In this document: piece by piece, positions 47,805-58,100 of the stretch | How the letters are laid out: every line of letters starts with the position of its first letter | Position numbering within the stretch: the stretch's first letter is position 1 | Source: RDXT01 sp033765305 | Lineage (GTDB): Bacteria > Bacteroidota > Bacteroidia > J057 | Assembly: GCA_033765305.1 (NCBI GenBank) | Contig: JANRID010000010.1 | Span: 62,001-126,000 of the forward strand | Length of the DNA: 64,000 nt | Reading direction: 5' to 3' | The notes under the pieces: model-generated | The model's input: only the letters and a program-made list of their open reading frames with translations | Told to the model about the DNA's origin: nothing | Database searches by the model: none | Position numbers and translations under genes: made by a program

Positions 47805-49058
47805 TCAGAGGCCCAGCAGCAGGCGCTGCGGATCTTCGAGGCGCTCCTTCACCCGCACGAGGAAGCTCACCGCCTCCTTGCCGTCGATGATGCGGTGGTC
47901 GTAGGACAGCGCCAGGTACATCACCGGACGGATCTTCACCTCGCCGCCGATGGCTACCGGCCGCTCGACGATGTTGTGCATCCCGAGAATGGCCGACTGG
48001 GGCGGGTTCAGGATGGGGGTCGAGAGCATCGATCCGAAAATGCCGCCATTGGTGATGGAGAAGGTGCCGCCTTCCATGTCCTGGATGGTGATCTTGTTGT
48101 CGCGCGCCTTGAGCCCGAAGTGCAGCACCGCCTGCTCGATCTCGGCGAAGCTCATCAGGTGGGCGTTGCGGATGACCGGCACCACCAGGCCGCGGTCGGT
48201 GCTGACGGCGATGCCGATGTCGGCATAGCTGAAGGTGACGATTTCTTCGCCGTGGATCTGGCCGTTGACGCGGGGGAATTCCATCAGGGCCATCGTGCAG
48301 GCCTTGGTGAAAAAGGACATGAAGCCCAGGCCCACGCCGTGCACCTCCTTGAATTTGTCCTTGTACTTCTTCCGCAGCTCCATGATGGCATGCATATCCA
48401 CCTCGTTGAAGGTGGTGAGCATGGCCGTATCATTTTTGGCGGAGACCAGCCGCTGGGCGATTTTGCGGCGGATGGCCGTCATTTTTTCGCGGTGATCCGT
48501 ACGGGCAGCGCTGCTGCCGGCAGCCGGAAGGGCGGGCAGCGGGGTTTCCTGCTTCGGAGCGGGCTCTTTGGCCGGCGGCTGGGGCACAGGCGTGACGGCA
48601 GGCTGGCGGGAGGCGGCATCGAGCACATCGGTCTTGGTGATGCGGCCGCCGCGGCCCGATCCGGATACGGAGGCGGGATCCACACCCTGCTCCTTCATCA
48701 GCTTTTCAGCTGCGGGCAGGGGATGCCCCTTGGCAAAGCTTTCGGCAGCAGGTGCTTCGGCAGACTGCTGCACGGGGGGCTGCGCTTCGGCCTTCGGCTC
48801 GGTCCTGGGAGCTGCGGCGCTGCCGGAGGGATTGATCCGGGCAATGACCTGCCCCACCGCGACGGTCTCGCCGGCCGCAGCCAGAATTTCGATGATGCCC
48901 GCCGAAGGCGCATTGACGGTCAGGGTTGCCTTGTCGGAATTGATCTCGGCCAGCTCGTCGTCCATGCCCACCTGCGCGCCGCTTTCGACCAGCCAGGTTT
49001 CGATTTCTACTTCGGTAATGGATTCGCCCGGGCTGGGCACTTTCACTTCTACGATCAT
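47805..49058 (-). CDS. odhB: Dihydrolipoyl succinyltransferase (2-oxoglutarate dehydrogenase E2)
   Basis: A 417-aa E2 enzyme of the TCA cycle. Lipoyl domain with K43 in NSDKATLTV; Pro/Ala linker; a peripheral subunit-binding domain (KLMKEQGVDPASVSGSGRGGRI); and a catalytic domain ending in YDHRIIDGKEA (H388, D392). The short DRGLVVPVIRNA and MSFAEIEQAV blocks are typical of succinyltransferases. E1 (sucA) is not adjacent. Confidence 0.94.
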   Translation of the reverse strand: MIVEVKVPSPGESITEVEIETWLVESGAQVGMDDELAEINSDKATLTVNAPSAGIIEILAAAGETVAVGQVIARINPSGSAAAPRTEPKAEAQPPVQQSAEAPAAESFAKGHPLPAAEKLMKEQGVDPASVSGSGRGGRITKTDVLDAASRQPAVTPVPQPPAKEPAPKQETPLPALPAAGSSAARTDHREKMTAIRRKIAQRLVSAKNDTAMLTTFNEVDMHAIMELRKKYKDKFKEVHGVGLGFMSFFTKACTMALMEFPRVNGQIHGEEIVTFSYADIGIAVSTDRGLVVPVIRNAHLMSFAEIEQAVLHFGLKARDNKITIQDMEGGTFSITNGGIFGSMLSTPILNPPQSAILGMHNIVERPVAIGGEVKIRPVMYLALSYDHRIIDGKEAVSFLVRVKERLEDPQRLLLGL

Positions 49059-49162
49059 GGGGCTAGGCGTTTATTGCGTAAAAACGGGATACGGTCAGCA
49101 ACATACCAGCCAAAGGAGGCCGGCCGTTCGAGGCACAAAATAAAGGGAATTCCCCGCAAAAA

Positions 49163-49606
49163 TTATGCACGCCTTCGCCGGAAAAAGCCCCTGACTGCCC
49201 AGCCCAGCCCTGCACCTGCGGCGTCGATCGCCACATCCACAGGCGTAGGCACCCGCCCGGGCATGAAGCCCTGGTGAAACTCATCCGTGCAGGCGTACAG
49301 CACGCACAGCAGCCAGACCTTCCAGCGCGGCTGCGGCGGTGCCAGCCCCTCCGCAGCCCGGTCGGCCAGCAGGAAGAGGATGAAGTACTCCGTGAAATGC
49401 GCCAGCTTGCGGATCAGAAACGGGATGTGGTAGCGCAGCAGCACAGGCTCTCCGATTCCGAACCAGGAGAACAGCCGCAGGACCCACTCGCTGGTTTTTT
49501 TCGACTCGTCGCCAGGCTGGTGGGAGAGCAGAAAAATGACGAGCATCCAGGCCGCGAGCGGCAGCCATCGGGTCAGGAGCGCGGTGCGGCGGCCAGCGGA
49601 ATGCAT
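49163..49606 (-). CDS. VanZ-family membrane protein
   Basis: A 147-aa protein with about three membrane segments. The signatures FLIRKLAHFTEYFILFLL and DEFHQGFMPGRVPTPVDVAID define the VanZ-like family, which is loosely tied to glycopeptide tolerance. Function outside that system is unknown. Its first base is shared with the stop codon of the upstream hydrolase (TGATG). Confidence 0.85.
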   Translation of the reverse strand: MHSAGRRTALLTRWLPLAAWMLVIFLLSHQPGDESKKTSEWVLRLFSWFGIGEPVLLRYHIPFLIRKLAHFTEYFILFLLADRAAEGLAPPQPRWKVWLLCVLYACTDEFHQGFMPGRVPTPVDVAIDAAGAGLGWAVRGFFRRRRA

Positions 49607-50646
49607 CAGGGAGCCGTCACAGGTTCAGGCGCGGCGGGCGCAGCGGCAGGAACCGGGCGCAGCCGGAGCACCTCGGCCATAAACCGCAGCGTCTCCGCTT
49701 CCACGGCGGCGTAGGCCTTGGAGGTACGCGGATTGCCGATCACGTGGGCGCCTGCGTCCGGGAAGGCCACCTTGCGCTTCAGTGCGTCGGGAGTGCCCAG
49801 CTGGCCGAACATCTCCAGCATCGCCGGCACCGATACGGTGCTGTCCTGGTGCACCTCGTCGCGGAAGTAGTAGCCCAGAAACACCGGCTGGCGGATGGAA
49901 GCGAAGGCTTCGGGCTTCATGGTTTCCTCGACCAGGGCCTGGAGCTCGCGGACCGCTTCGAGGCGGTAGCGGGTGGTCCAGAACTGCTGCTCATAGGCAT
50001 CGGCCTCCCAGGCGTTGTAGGGGCTGCCTTTGATCACGCGGGCCAGCTGCAGGCCCCAGGGAGCTGTGAGCAGGGCAGCATTGGGGTCGAAAATGCGGAT
50101 GTTGGGCGAAAGCAGGACCATGCCTGCCAGATCGGGGTGGCGGGCAGCGAGGGCCAGCGAGAGGGTGCCGCCGGTGGAGGTGCCCATGAGGATCACCGAG
50201 TCGCCGAGCTGGCGGGCAATGGCCAGGGCCTCCTGGGCCGTGTAGAAGAGGCTGTCGGCGTCGAGCTCGAGCATCGGCTCGGGGCGGTCGAGGCCGTGGG
50301 CGTGGAGCCGGGCCAGGAAGAGGTTGCAGCCGTAGGTGCGGGCAGCGGCGCGGGCGAGGGCGGCGCCTTCCTCGTGGCTGGCGCTGAAGCCGTGCAGGTA
50401 GAGGATCGCGTAGCGGGTGCGGGCGGGCCGAAGGCTGTCGGCCCAGGCGAAGCAGGCCGCATTGCCGGGCTTGACGGCCGGGTTGGCAGCTTCCCGCCCG
50501 GCAATGCTCGCCTCCAGCATGCGCAGGTCGGAAGGCGGAGCAAACTGGGCGGCCTGAAGCCGGGGGGTGTCACCGCTGGGGCCGATCAGGTAGACCAGGC
50601 CCAGCACTGCGATGATCAGGATCGAAACAGGAATCCAGCGGGGCAT
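49606..50646 (-). CDS. Alpha/beta hydrolase (membrane-anchored or exported)
   Basis: A 346-aa protein from ATG 50646 with an N-terminal hydrophobic helix (PVSILIIAVLGLVYLIG). Hydrolase motifs are LHGFSASHEE (oxyanion loop) and the nucleophile elbow MGTSTGGTL. A later Asp (YFRDEVHQD) and FPDAGAHVI supply the remaining triad candidates. It resembles carboxylesterases. Long tail rich in Pro/Ala ends the protein. Translated together with VanZ. Confidence 0.8.
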   Translation of the reverse strand: MPRWIPVSILIIAVLGLVYLIGPSGDTPRLQAAQFAPPSDLRMLEASIAGREAANPAVKPGNAACFAWADSLRPARTRYAILYLHGFSASHEEGAALARAAARTYGCNLFLARLHAHGLDRPEPMLELDADSLFYTAQEALAIARQLGDSVILMGTSTGGTLSLALAARHPDLAGMVLLSPNIRIFDPNAALLTAPWGLQLARVIKGSPYNAWEADAYEQQFWTTRYRLEAVRELQALVEETMKPEAFASIRQPVFLGYYFRDEVHQDSTVSVPAMLEMFGQLGTPDALKRKVAFPDAGAHVIGNPRTSKAYAAVEAETLRFMAEVLRLRPVPAAAPAAPEPVTAP

Positions 50647-50894
50647 GCAGTAGGGAGTTCGAGGGTGATCCGGCAGCTTTCCGCTGCGGATGGGCCCAAC
50701 ATACGAAAAAAAGCGCACATCCCGGAGCGCCTGTTCCTGACAGGGTGCCGGGCGGGCCGAAGGGCTGCAGGGGCCGCAGCACAGGTTTGTACAGGAATCG
50801 CGGAATATGGCGCTGTATGTTTCAAAGATTCTTCCTACTTTCATCGCGCATGAAAGGGCGCCGCATGCGTCCGCCCGCAACCTTGCCCGCAGCA

Positions 50895-51407
50895 ATGCCT
50901 ACCTTCGACCAGGAATCTGCAGATGCCATCGTATTCCGGAAGCTGTTCGACCAGTACTACGACGCAGTCCGGAACTTCATTTACTACCGGTCCGGCAATA
51001 TGGACCTGGCCGAGGACCTGACCCAGGACGCCTTCATGGTCTTGTGGAACAAGCGCGCCTCCATCGAGCCGGACAAGGTCAAAAGCTACCTCTTCACCAT
51101 TGCCTACAACCTGTTTCTCAACGAGGTCAAGCACCAGCGGGTCGTGCTCAAGCATACCCTCCGGCCGGTTTCCACGGTCAACGCCGAGGACCCGCAGGCG
51201 GAGATGGAGGCCGAGGAATTCGGCAAGCTCCTCGCCGACGCGGTAGGCTCCCTGCCGGAGAAGCAGCGCACGGTGTTCCTGATGAACCGCATCGATAAGA
51301 TGACGTACAAGGAGATCGCAGATGCGCTCAGAATCAGCATCAAAGCCGTCGAAAAACGCATGCACAAGGCGCTGATGGAGCTCCGCAAACTTTCTCCGCA
51401 TATTTAG
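50895..51407 (+). CDS. ECF-family RNA polymerase sigma factor
   Basis: A 170-aa sigma-70 factor with regions 2 (VFRKLFDQYYDAVRNFIYYR and AEDLTQDAFMVLW) and 4 (GSLPEKQRTVFLMNRIDKM, YKEIADALRISIKAVEKRM). Start chosen at 50895 for typical family length; earlier in-frame ATGs at 50850 and 50865 remain possible. TACTTTCA at 50836-50843 could be a -7 element. It is followed by FecR and a TonB receptor and so belongs to the FecI-type class that responds to substrate binding at the outer membrane. Confidence 0.93.
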   Translation: MPTFDQESADAIVFRKLFDQYYDAVRNFIYYRSGNMDLAEDLTQDAFMVLWNKRASIEPDKVKSYLFTIAYNLFLNEVKHQRVVLKHTLRPVSTVNAEDPQAEMEAEEFGKLLADAVGSLPEKQRTVFLMNRIDKMTYKEIADALRISIKAVEKRMHKALMELRKLSPHI

Positions 51408-51454
51408 CGGATGCAGGTAGGGTTTTCAGGCAGGCGGATGTATATTAGGGTGGA

Positions 51455-52330
51455 ATGGGAATGCAACAGATGAAGAATTATACAAACTCAGACGATTTCC
51501 TTGCTCAGTGGACCTCAGGGCTTGAAGTGCCGGCCCGGCGCAGCCGTGAGGAAGCATGGAATCAGCTGGTTGCCCGGATCGAAGCCGGGCAGCAGCCTGC
51601 GGGCCGGGTCGTGCGGTTCCGGCCCCAGCCTGTGTGGGCCGCGCTTGCTGCCGCTGCTGCGGTAGCCCTGCTGCTGGGCGGCTACTGGCTGTTCTCGCCC
51701 CGCACCCTCGAGATCTCGGCGCCTCCCGCCGCGCACCTCGCCCATACCCTGCCCGACGGCTCGGTGGTGAAGCTCAATGCCGAGTCTTCCATTTCCTATG
51801 ACCGCAACGGCTGGTCCGGCGACCGCTCCATCCGCCTCGAAGGCGAAGCCTGGTTCGATGTGGAGCCCGGCGCCCGCTTCGAAGTCCGCACGGTCTACGG
51901 CACCGTCACGGTGCTGGGCACCGAGTTCAATGTCCGCGCCCGCGAAGGCGCCTTTGAAGTGGCCTGCTTCAGCGGCAAGGTCCAGGTACAGCCCGCCTCC
52001 GGCCGGCAAGCTGCGGTGCTCTCGCCCGGCGAGGCCGTCCGCACCGCAGCAGACGGCGCCCTGAGCGCCTTCGAAGCCGAAGGCGCTGCGCCCGGCTGGC
52101 AGTCCGGCACGTTTACCTTCCGCGAAGCCCCCTTCGCCGAGGTCGTCGCCGAGCTGGAGCGCCAGTTTGATGTGCAGATTGTCGAAATGCCTGACATGAC
52201 CGGCAGGACCTATACCGGTGCATTTTTTTCGGATAATCTTACGGATGCCCTGCAGATGGTTTGCGAACCTATGGGTTTAAGTGCTATCTTTGAAGGTGAC
52301 AAGCAGATCCGGCTCGAAAGCCGGAGGTAA
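51455..52330 (+). CDS. FecR-family anti-sigma factor
   Basis: A 291-aa single-span inner-membrane protein. Residues 1-60 lie in the cytoplasm and bind the sigma factor; the helix VWAALAAAAAVALLLGGYW follows. The periplasmic FecR domain has the blocks LPDGSVVKLNAESSISYD and GEAWFDVEPG, and the C-terminal DUF4974 domain has FREAPFAEVVAELERQFDV. Start at 51455 with alternatives at 51461 and 51470. Spacing 47 bases after the sigma gene and 25 before the receptor. Confidence 0.93.
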   Translation: MGMQQMKNYTNSDDFLAQWTSGLEVPARRSREEAWNQLVARIEAGQQPAGRVVRFRPQPVWAALAAAAAVALLLGGYWLFSPRTLEISAPPAAHLAHTLPDGSVVKLNAESSISYDRNGWSGDRSIRLEGEAWFDVEPGARFEVRTVYGTVTVLGTEFNVRAREGAFEVACFSGKVQVQPASGRQAAVLSPGEAVRTAADGALSAFEAEGAAPGWQSGTFTFREAPFAEVVAELERQFDVQIVEMPDMTGRTYTGAFFSDNLTDALQMVCEPMGLSAIFEGDKQIRLESRR

Positions 52331-52355
52331 TGCGCCATCTTCAGCGATTTTCTGC

Positions 52356-55028
52356 ATGCGTGACCGGATCCGTCTCCTTGGGCTTGTGCTGTTCATGACG
52401 GCATCCGTCGGGATGTGGGCACAGCAGCGCAATGCCTTCCGCGTGCAGGATGAACCGCTTTCCGCAGTCCTGGCGGCCCTCGAAAACCGGTTTCAGGTCT
52501 ATTTTGCCGTGGACGCCGGCCTGATCCGGGATATCCGCGTCAGCGGTGATTTCTCTGCCATGACGCTCGACGGAGCCGTAGCATATCTGGAGCGCAAAAC
52601 CAGCCTGCACTTCGAGCTCGTCGAAACCAACGGCAAAAAGTCCTACACGGTGCGGCCGCACCGCACCGAGCTGCCCTCCGCCCTTCCGGCGGCATGCCTT
52701 ACCGGCTTCATCATCAACGAGGAGGGCGAGCCGCTTTCCCATGCCAAGGTAATTCTCCGGGATAAAACCGGGACCTATGCGGACAGCACCGGGTATTTCC
52801 GGCTGTACTGCCACCTGCGCCCGGGAGATTCGATTCTGGTATCCCTGTACGGATATCATGAGCGCCGCCTGCCTGCGGCATCGTTCATCCGCAAGGTGCC
52901 GACCATCGTGCTCAAAGCCCGGACGGATGCCATAGGCCCCGTAGTCATCACCGACGGGAAGGGGCTGCTGTTCAACTTCGACGGACGCCATGGCGTCATC
53001 ACGATGTCGCCCGGCCGGGCGGTGCAGGCCGCTGTCGCAGACGGCGATGTCATGCGCACCCTGCAGCTGCTGCCCGGCGTGGCGCCGGGCAACGAAGCCT
53101 CCGCCGGCCTGTACGTGCGCGGCGGCACCCCCGATCAGAACCTCATCCTCCTCGACGGGATTACGGTGTATCAGCCGGACCACTTCTTCGGGGCCGTGAG
53201 TGCCTTCAATCCCCAGTCGCTGCAGTCGGTGAGTTTTATCCGGGGCGGGTTCGGAGCCCGCTACGGGGGGCGCGTTTCCAGTGTGCTGGACATGCAGGGC
53301 AAGCCGCACAACCCGCGCAAGCGCACGGCGACGGCCGGCCTCAATTCCCTGTACCTGCATGCCGGGCTCGAAACGCCGCTCAAAGGCCGCAAATCGGCCA
53401 GGCGCCCGGCAGCGCTCTACCTCGGCGGACGCCACTCCACCGGCGCCTGGCTTCCCAGCCCGCTCTACCGCGCGCTCTATGCGCAGGCGTTTCAGCGCGG
53501 GCCGGTCTTCCGCAACCGCTCAGGCGAATTTCCGAGCGGGATGCAGGTGCAGCCGGGCATGCCCAGCTTCGGCGACCTGAGCCTGAAGCTGACCCTTTGC
53601 CCCTCCGACTCCGATTTCCTTTCCTTCAGCCTGTACGGCTCCTACGACGCATTCAGCTACCTCAGCCGCCGCAGCGGGGCCGTCTCCGATGAAGCACGCG
53701 ACCGCCTGTATATTGAAAACCGGGGCTGGAGCCTGAACTGGACCCGCCAGTGGCACAGCCGCTTCTACAGCCGCCTCAATGCAGCAGGCTCCGATTTCTG
53801 GCAGACCTACGACTATACCTACGCGGCAGCAGCCGGCGCACAGTCGGTGTACCGGGAGGTCGATCAGGTCAATGCCCTGATGGATCTCTCCCTGCGGCAG
53901 GAAAATACGTGGAAACCTGCCGATTCGCATGAAATCGAATTCGGAATCCAGGTCTCATCTATCCGGGCCTATGACCTGCGCTACCAGACGGAATGGAGCA
54001 GCGTCCGCAAGGACACCTTCCGGAGCGAGCCTTCGGGCCTGCGCGGCAGCGCCAGGAGCTACACCGGCTACCTGCAGTACGCACTCGTGGACTGGCACGG
54101 CATGTACGTCGCAGCCGGGGTGCGCCATACCTACTACGGACTCAGCAACCGTTTTTATGCCGAGCCCCGGTTCTCGGCCCAGTACCAGCTCAGCCCCAGG
54201 CTGCGCTTTCAGGCTGCATGGGGCCGGTACATGCAGTTTGCCAACCGCATGCTTTCGGTCAATGCGCTGGGCGTCGGGGAAGACGTGTGGGCACTGGCCG
54301 ACGGCGATTCGCTGCCGGTGCTGAACGCAGCGCACTGGATTGCCGGATTTTCCTGGAAATCAGGTGCCTATACCCTGGAGGCCGAGCTGTACCAGAAAGA
54401 TCTCGCGGGCCTGCTTTCGTACGGGCCGGGATATGATCCGTTCAACGGCGAGCAGCAGCCGGGCGCGCTCTACACCTACGGGTCCGGCGTGGCCCGCGGG
54501 CTGGACCTGCTGGCCCAGGTGCAGCATGGCGCATTCACGGCCTGGGCGGGGTATTCCCTCAGCCGCGTGCAGCACCAGCTTGCCGGGCTGAATGCCGGAC
54601 AGCCCTTTGCCGCCGCGCATGACCAGCGGCACCAGCTCAAACTCGCCGCCTCCGGGCGCCTGGGCGCCTGGAACCTCTCCGGTGCCTGGATTCTCACCAG
54701 CGGCAAGCCATATTCCGAGCCTTCCGGCATCGGGTCGGTGGTTCCCATCGACGGAGAGCCGATCCAGTATCTGATATTCGGCCAGCTGTACACCCGGCGG
54801 CTGCCTGCGTACCACCGGCTCGACTGCAGCGTAAACCGGAGCTTCGCCCTGGGCGGATCGCGCCAGCTGCAGACGGGTGTGCACCTCATCAATGTCTACA
54901 ACCGCCGCAATATCCGGGATATCCGCTATACCGTCGGGCCCGATGCCAACGGGGAGCCTGCGGCCCAGCAGGTGGTCTACCTGCTTCCGGGCTTTGTGCC
55001 CAACGCATTCCTGACCTTTGCCTTTTAA
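52356..55028 (+). CDS. TonB-dependent receptor with STN signalling domain
   Basis: An 890-aa outer-membrane receptor. Signal peptide (residues 1-23), an STN (secretin/TonB N-terminal) domain (about 28-100, FRVQDEPLSAVLAALENRF), a carboxypeptidase-regulatory-like domain (CLTGFIINEEGEPLSHAKV), a plug domain with LYVRGGTPDQNLILLDGI, then a beta-barrel ending in F (FLTFAF). The STN domain usually contacts FecR to report ligand binding. No SusD-type lipoprotein follows. Substrate unknown. Confidence 0.93.
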   Translation: MRDRIRLLGLVLFMTASVGMWAQQRNAFRVQDEPLSAVLAALENRFQVYFAVDAGLIRDIRVSGDFSAMTLDGAVAYLERKTSLHFELVETNGKKSYTVRPHRTELPSALPAACLTGFIINEEGEPLSHAKVILRDKTGTYADSTGYFRLYCHLRPGDSILVSLYGYHERRLPAASFIRKVPTIVLKARTDAIGPVVITDGKGLLFNFDGRHGVITMSPGRAVQAAVADGDVMRTLQLLPGVAPGNEASAGLYVRGGTPDQNLILLDGITVYQPDHFFGAVSAFNPQSLQSVSFIRGGFGARYGGRVSSVLDMQGKPHNPRKRTATAGLNSLYLHAGLETPLKGRKSARRPAALYLGGRHSTGAWLPSPLYRALYAQAFQRGPVFRNRSGEFPSGMQVQPGMPSFGDLSLKLTLCPSDSDFLSFSLYGSYDAFSYLSRRSGAVSDEARDRLYIENRGWSLNWTRQWHSRFYSRLNAAGSDFWQTYDYTYAAAAGAQSVYREVDQVNALMDLSLRQENTWKPADSHEIEFGIQVSSIRAYDLRYQTEWSSVRKDTFRSEPSGLRGSARSYTGYLQYALVDWHGMYVAAGVRHTYYGLSNRFYAEPRFSAQYQLSPRLRFQAAWGRYMQFANRMLSVNALGVGEDVWALADGDSLPVLNAAHWIAGFSWKSGAYTLEAELYQKDLAGLLSYGPGYDPFNGEQQPGALYTYGSGVARGLDLLAQVQHGAFTAWAGYSLSRVQHQLAGLNAGQPFAAAHDQRHQLKLAASGRLGAWNLSGAWILTSGKPYSEPSGIGSVVPIDGEPIQYLIFGQLYTRRLPAYHRLDCSVNRSFALGGSRQLQTGVHLINVYNRRNIRDIRYTVGPDANGEPAAQQVVYLLPGFVPNAFLTFAF

Positions 55029-55114
55029 GCTGTATGCCGTTTTTTGCGTACCTTGCGGGATAGGCTCGTGCGGCCTGTTCCCGATCACGTATTTAACTGG
55101 AGTTACCTCACACA

Positions 55115-58100
55115 ATGCAAGCTTCACCCCTTCGGTTAGCCCTGATCCTAACCGTGCTGTGCGCCTCCTGGGCAGCCGCCCCGCTGCGCGCGCAGCGGCT
55201 GCTCTGGGCAGATGCAGCTGAAACGGAAACCCTGCGCAGTGCAGTGCGCGACATTGTGCCTGCCCGGTACCGGACCCTGAGCCTGGACCGCAGCGAGCTG
55301 GAGCGTCTGCTCGTGCAGGCCCCGATGGAGCGCTCAGGCGCCGCCCCGCTGCTGCTGGAACTGCCGCTGCCGGACGGCAGCTTCGCCGGATACCATGTCT
55401 GGGAGTCGCCGGTGATGCAGCCAGGCCTGGCCGCAGCCTATCCGGCCATCCGCACCTACCTGCTGGCCGGCGTCACGCAGCCCGGCGCGCATGGCCGCAT
55501 GGACCTCACCCCCAGCGGATTCCACGCCATTCTCCATACGCCCGGCGCAACGATCTATATCGATCCCTATCACCGGCAGACGGACCGGCATTACATTTCA
55601 TACTATTTGTCGGATTTTCAAACAGATAAACTATGGCGTTCCGCCTGCGGAACCGGCTCCTCCCTTACCGGCCCGGCTACGTATGAGCCCGGCGCGCTGC
55701 AGGTGGAAACCCTCCGCAGCAGCGGCGCCGAACTGCGCACCTACCGCCTGGCCGTTTCGGTCACTGCCGAATACACCAGCTTCCACGGCGGCACGGCCAA
55801 TGCGCTGGCTGCGATCGTAACATCGGTCAACCGGATCAACAGCATCTACGAGGCCGAGGTCGGCATCCGGCTGCTGCTGGTCGACAATACCAATCTGCTG
55901 ATCTATACCAATGCCGCGACAGATCCCTTTACGAACGGCAATACGCCCACGATGCTGAACCAGAACCAGCAGACGGTGGATGCGGTGATCGGGCAGGCGA
56001 ATTACGATATCGGGCATGTGTTCGGCACCGGCGACGGCGGCATCGCGCAGCTGGGGTCTGTCTGTGTGAATGGTTCGAAGGCGCGCGGCGCGACGGCATC
56101 CGGCGCGCCTGTGGGCGATCCCTTCGATGTGGACTACGTGGCGCATGAAATGGGGCATCAGTTCGGCGCCAACCATACCTTCAACAGCACGACCGGCGGC
56201 TGCGACGGCAACCGCGAGCCGGGATCGGCCTATGAGCCGGGCAGCGGCAGCACCATCATGGCCTACGCAGGCCTGTGCGCGCCCAACAACCTGCAAAGCA
56301 ACAGCGATCCCTATTTCCACACCCACAGCTACGATGAAATCCGCAATTTCATCCTCACCGGCAGCGGCAACAGCTGTGCGGTATCCCTTCCGACGGGCAA
56401 CCTGCCGCCCACCGTGGATGCAGGGCCCAGCGGGTACTACATTCCGCGGTCCACGCCGTTTCAGCTGACCGGCACGGCCAGCGATCCGGATGGGGATGCG
56501 CTGACCTACAGCTGGGAACAGCTGAACATCGGCCCGGCAACCGCTGCCAACAGCCCTGCCGGCACGGCGCCTTCGTTCCGCTCCTTTGCGCCTTCTGTTT
56601 CGCCGGTCCGCGTATTTCCCCGGCTCCAGAATATTCTCGCCAACACCAACTCCAACGGCGAGGTGCTGCCCGCGTATGCGCGCGGGATGCGCTTCCGCCT
56701 GACGGTCCGCGACAACCGCCCCGGCGGCGGCGGCGTAGCCTATGACACCTGCTTTTTCCGCGTCACCGATCAGGCTGGCCCCTTCCTCGTGACGAATCCC
56801 AATACCCAGGTGACCTGGATCGCCAGCACCTACACCCAGGTAGCCTGGGACCGGGCAAATACGCATCTGCCGCCGGTCAGCTGCAGCCACGTCAATATCC
56901 TGCTCTCCAGCGACGGCGGCCTGACTTATCCGGATACCCTCGCCTGGCAGGTGCCCAACACCGGCCTGGCCAATGTGCTGGTGCCGAATATCAGCACCAC
57001 GCAGGCCCGGGTACGGGTAGAGGCATCGGGCAACATTTTCTTCGACCTGTCCAACCGGAACTTCACCATCAGCCCGTCGGCCAGCGCAGGATTTACCCTC
57101 TTCGCGCCGCAGCCTTCCGTGCCGGTCTGTCCGGGCAGCCAGGCGGTGTTCGAGGTGCTGACGACCTCGCTGCTGGGCTTTGCCGATCCGGTGCAGGTCT
57201 CGGCCAGCGGGCTTCCTGCGGGCTACACGGCCTCGTTCAGCCAGAACCCCTTCGTGCCGGGCGATACCGTGTTCGTAACGGTGCAGGCGCCTGCGGTGCT
57301 GTCGGGCAACCCGCTGATCTTCAATCTGCTGGCATTCAGCGCCGGCGGTGCGACAGACCTGGAGCAGCTCACCCTGACGCCGCTCAACCAAGGCCCTCCC
57401 GGCATCGCGCAGGCGGCGGCTCCCCTGACAGGCGCCTCCGGGCTCTCGCTGCAGCCTATCCTGGTGTGGGGCGCAGCTCCTACTGCGGACAGCTACCGCC
57501 TGGAGCTTTCCACGGCGCCCGATTTCAGCGGCAGTACGGTGTATGCCGGCATCGCGGACACCAGTTTCCGGCTGCCGGTTCCGCTTGCCTCCACCACGCC
57601 GTACTACTGGCGGGTGCAGGCCGTAAATGCCTGCGGAACAGGCCCCTATTCCCCGCTGTCGGCTTTCCAGACGGGCGTGTGCCAACGTGTATCCAGTACG
57701 AATGTGCCCCTGAACATCCCGGCCTTCGGTGCGATTCCCATCGAGGTCAACTCCACGATGAATGTGCCCGTGACGCCGGGCCTGATTTCCGATGTCAATG
57801 TGGTAGGCCTGCGCGGCACGCATACCGGCATCCAGGATCTGGAGCTGAGCCTGTTTCATCCGGGAGGCACCCCGGTGCTGCTCTTCTCCAGTATCTGCAC
57901 CCGCAACGACGAAAACTTCGATCTGGTGCTGGATGAGGATGCGGCTGCGGCACCCATCGCCTGTCCGCCGCTGGGCGGCCTGGCCTACCGTCCGCAAGGG
58001 CTGCTGAGTTCGCTGGATGGGCTGCCGGCCGGCGGCAGCTGGCGCCTGCGCGTGCGGGACCTCGCCAGCTTCGAGGGCGGGTCGCTCACGGGCTGGGGGC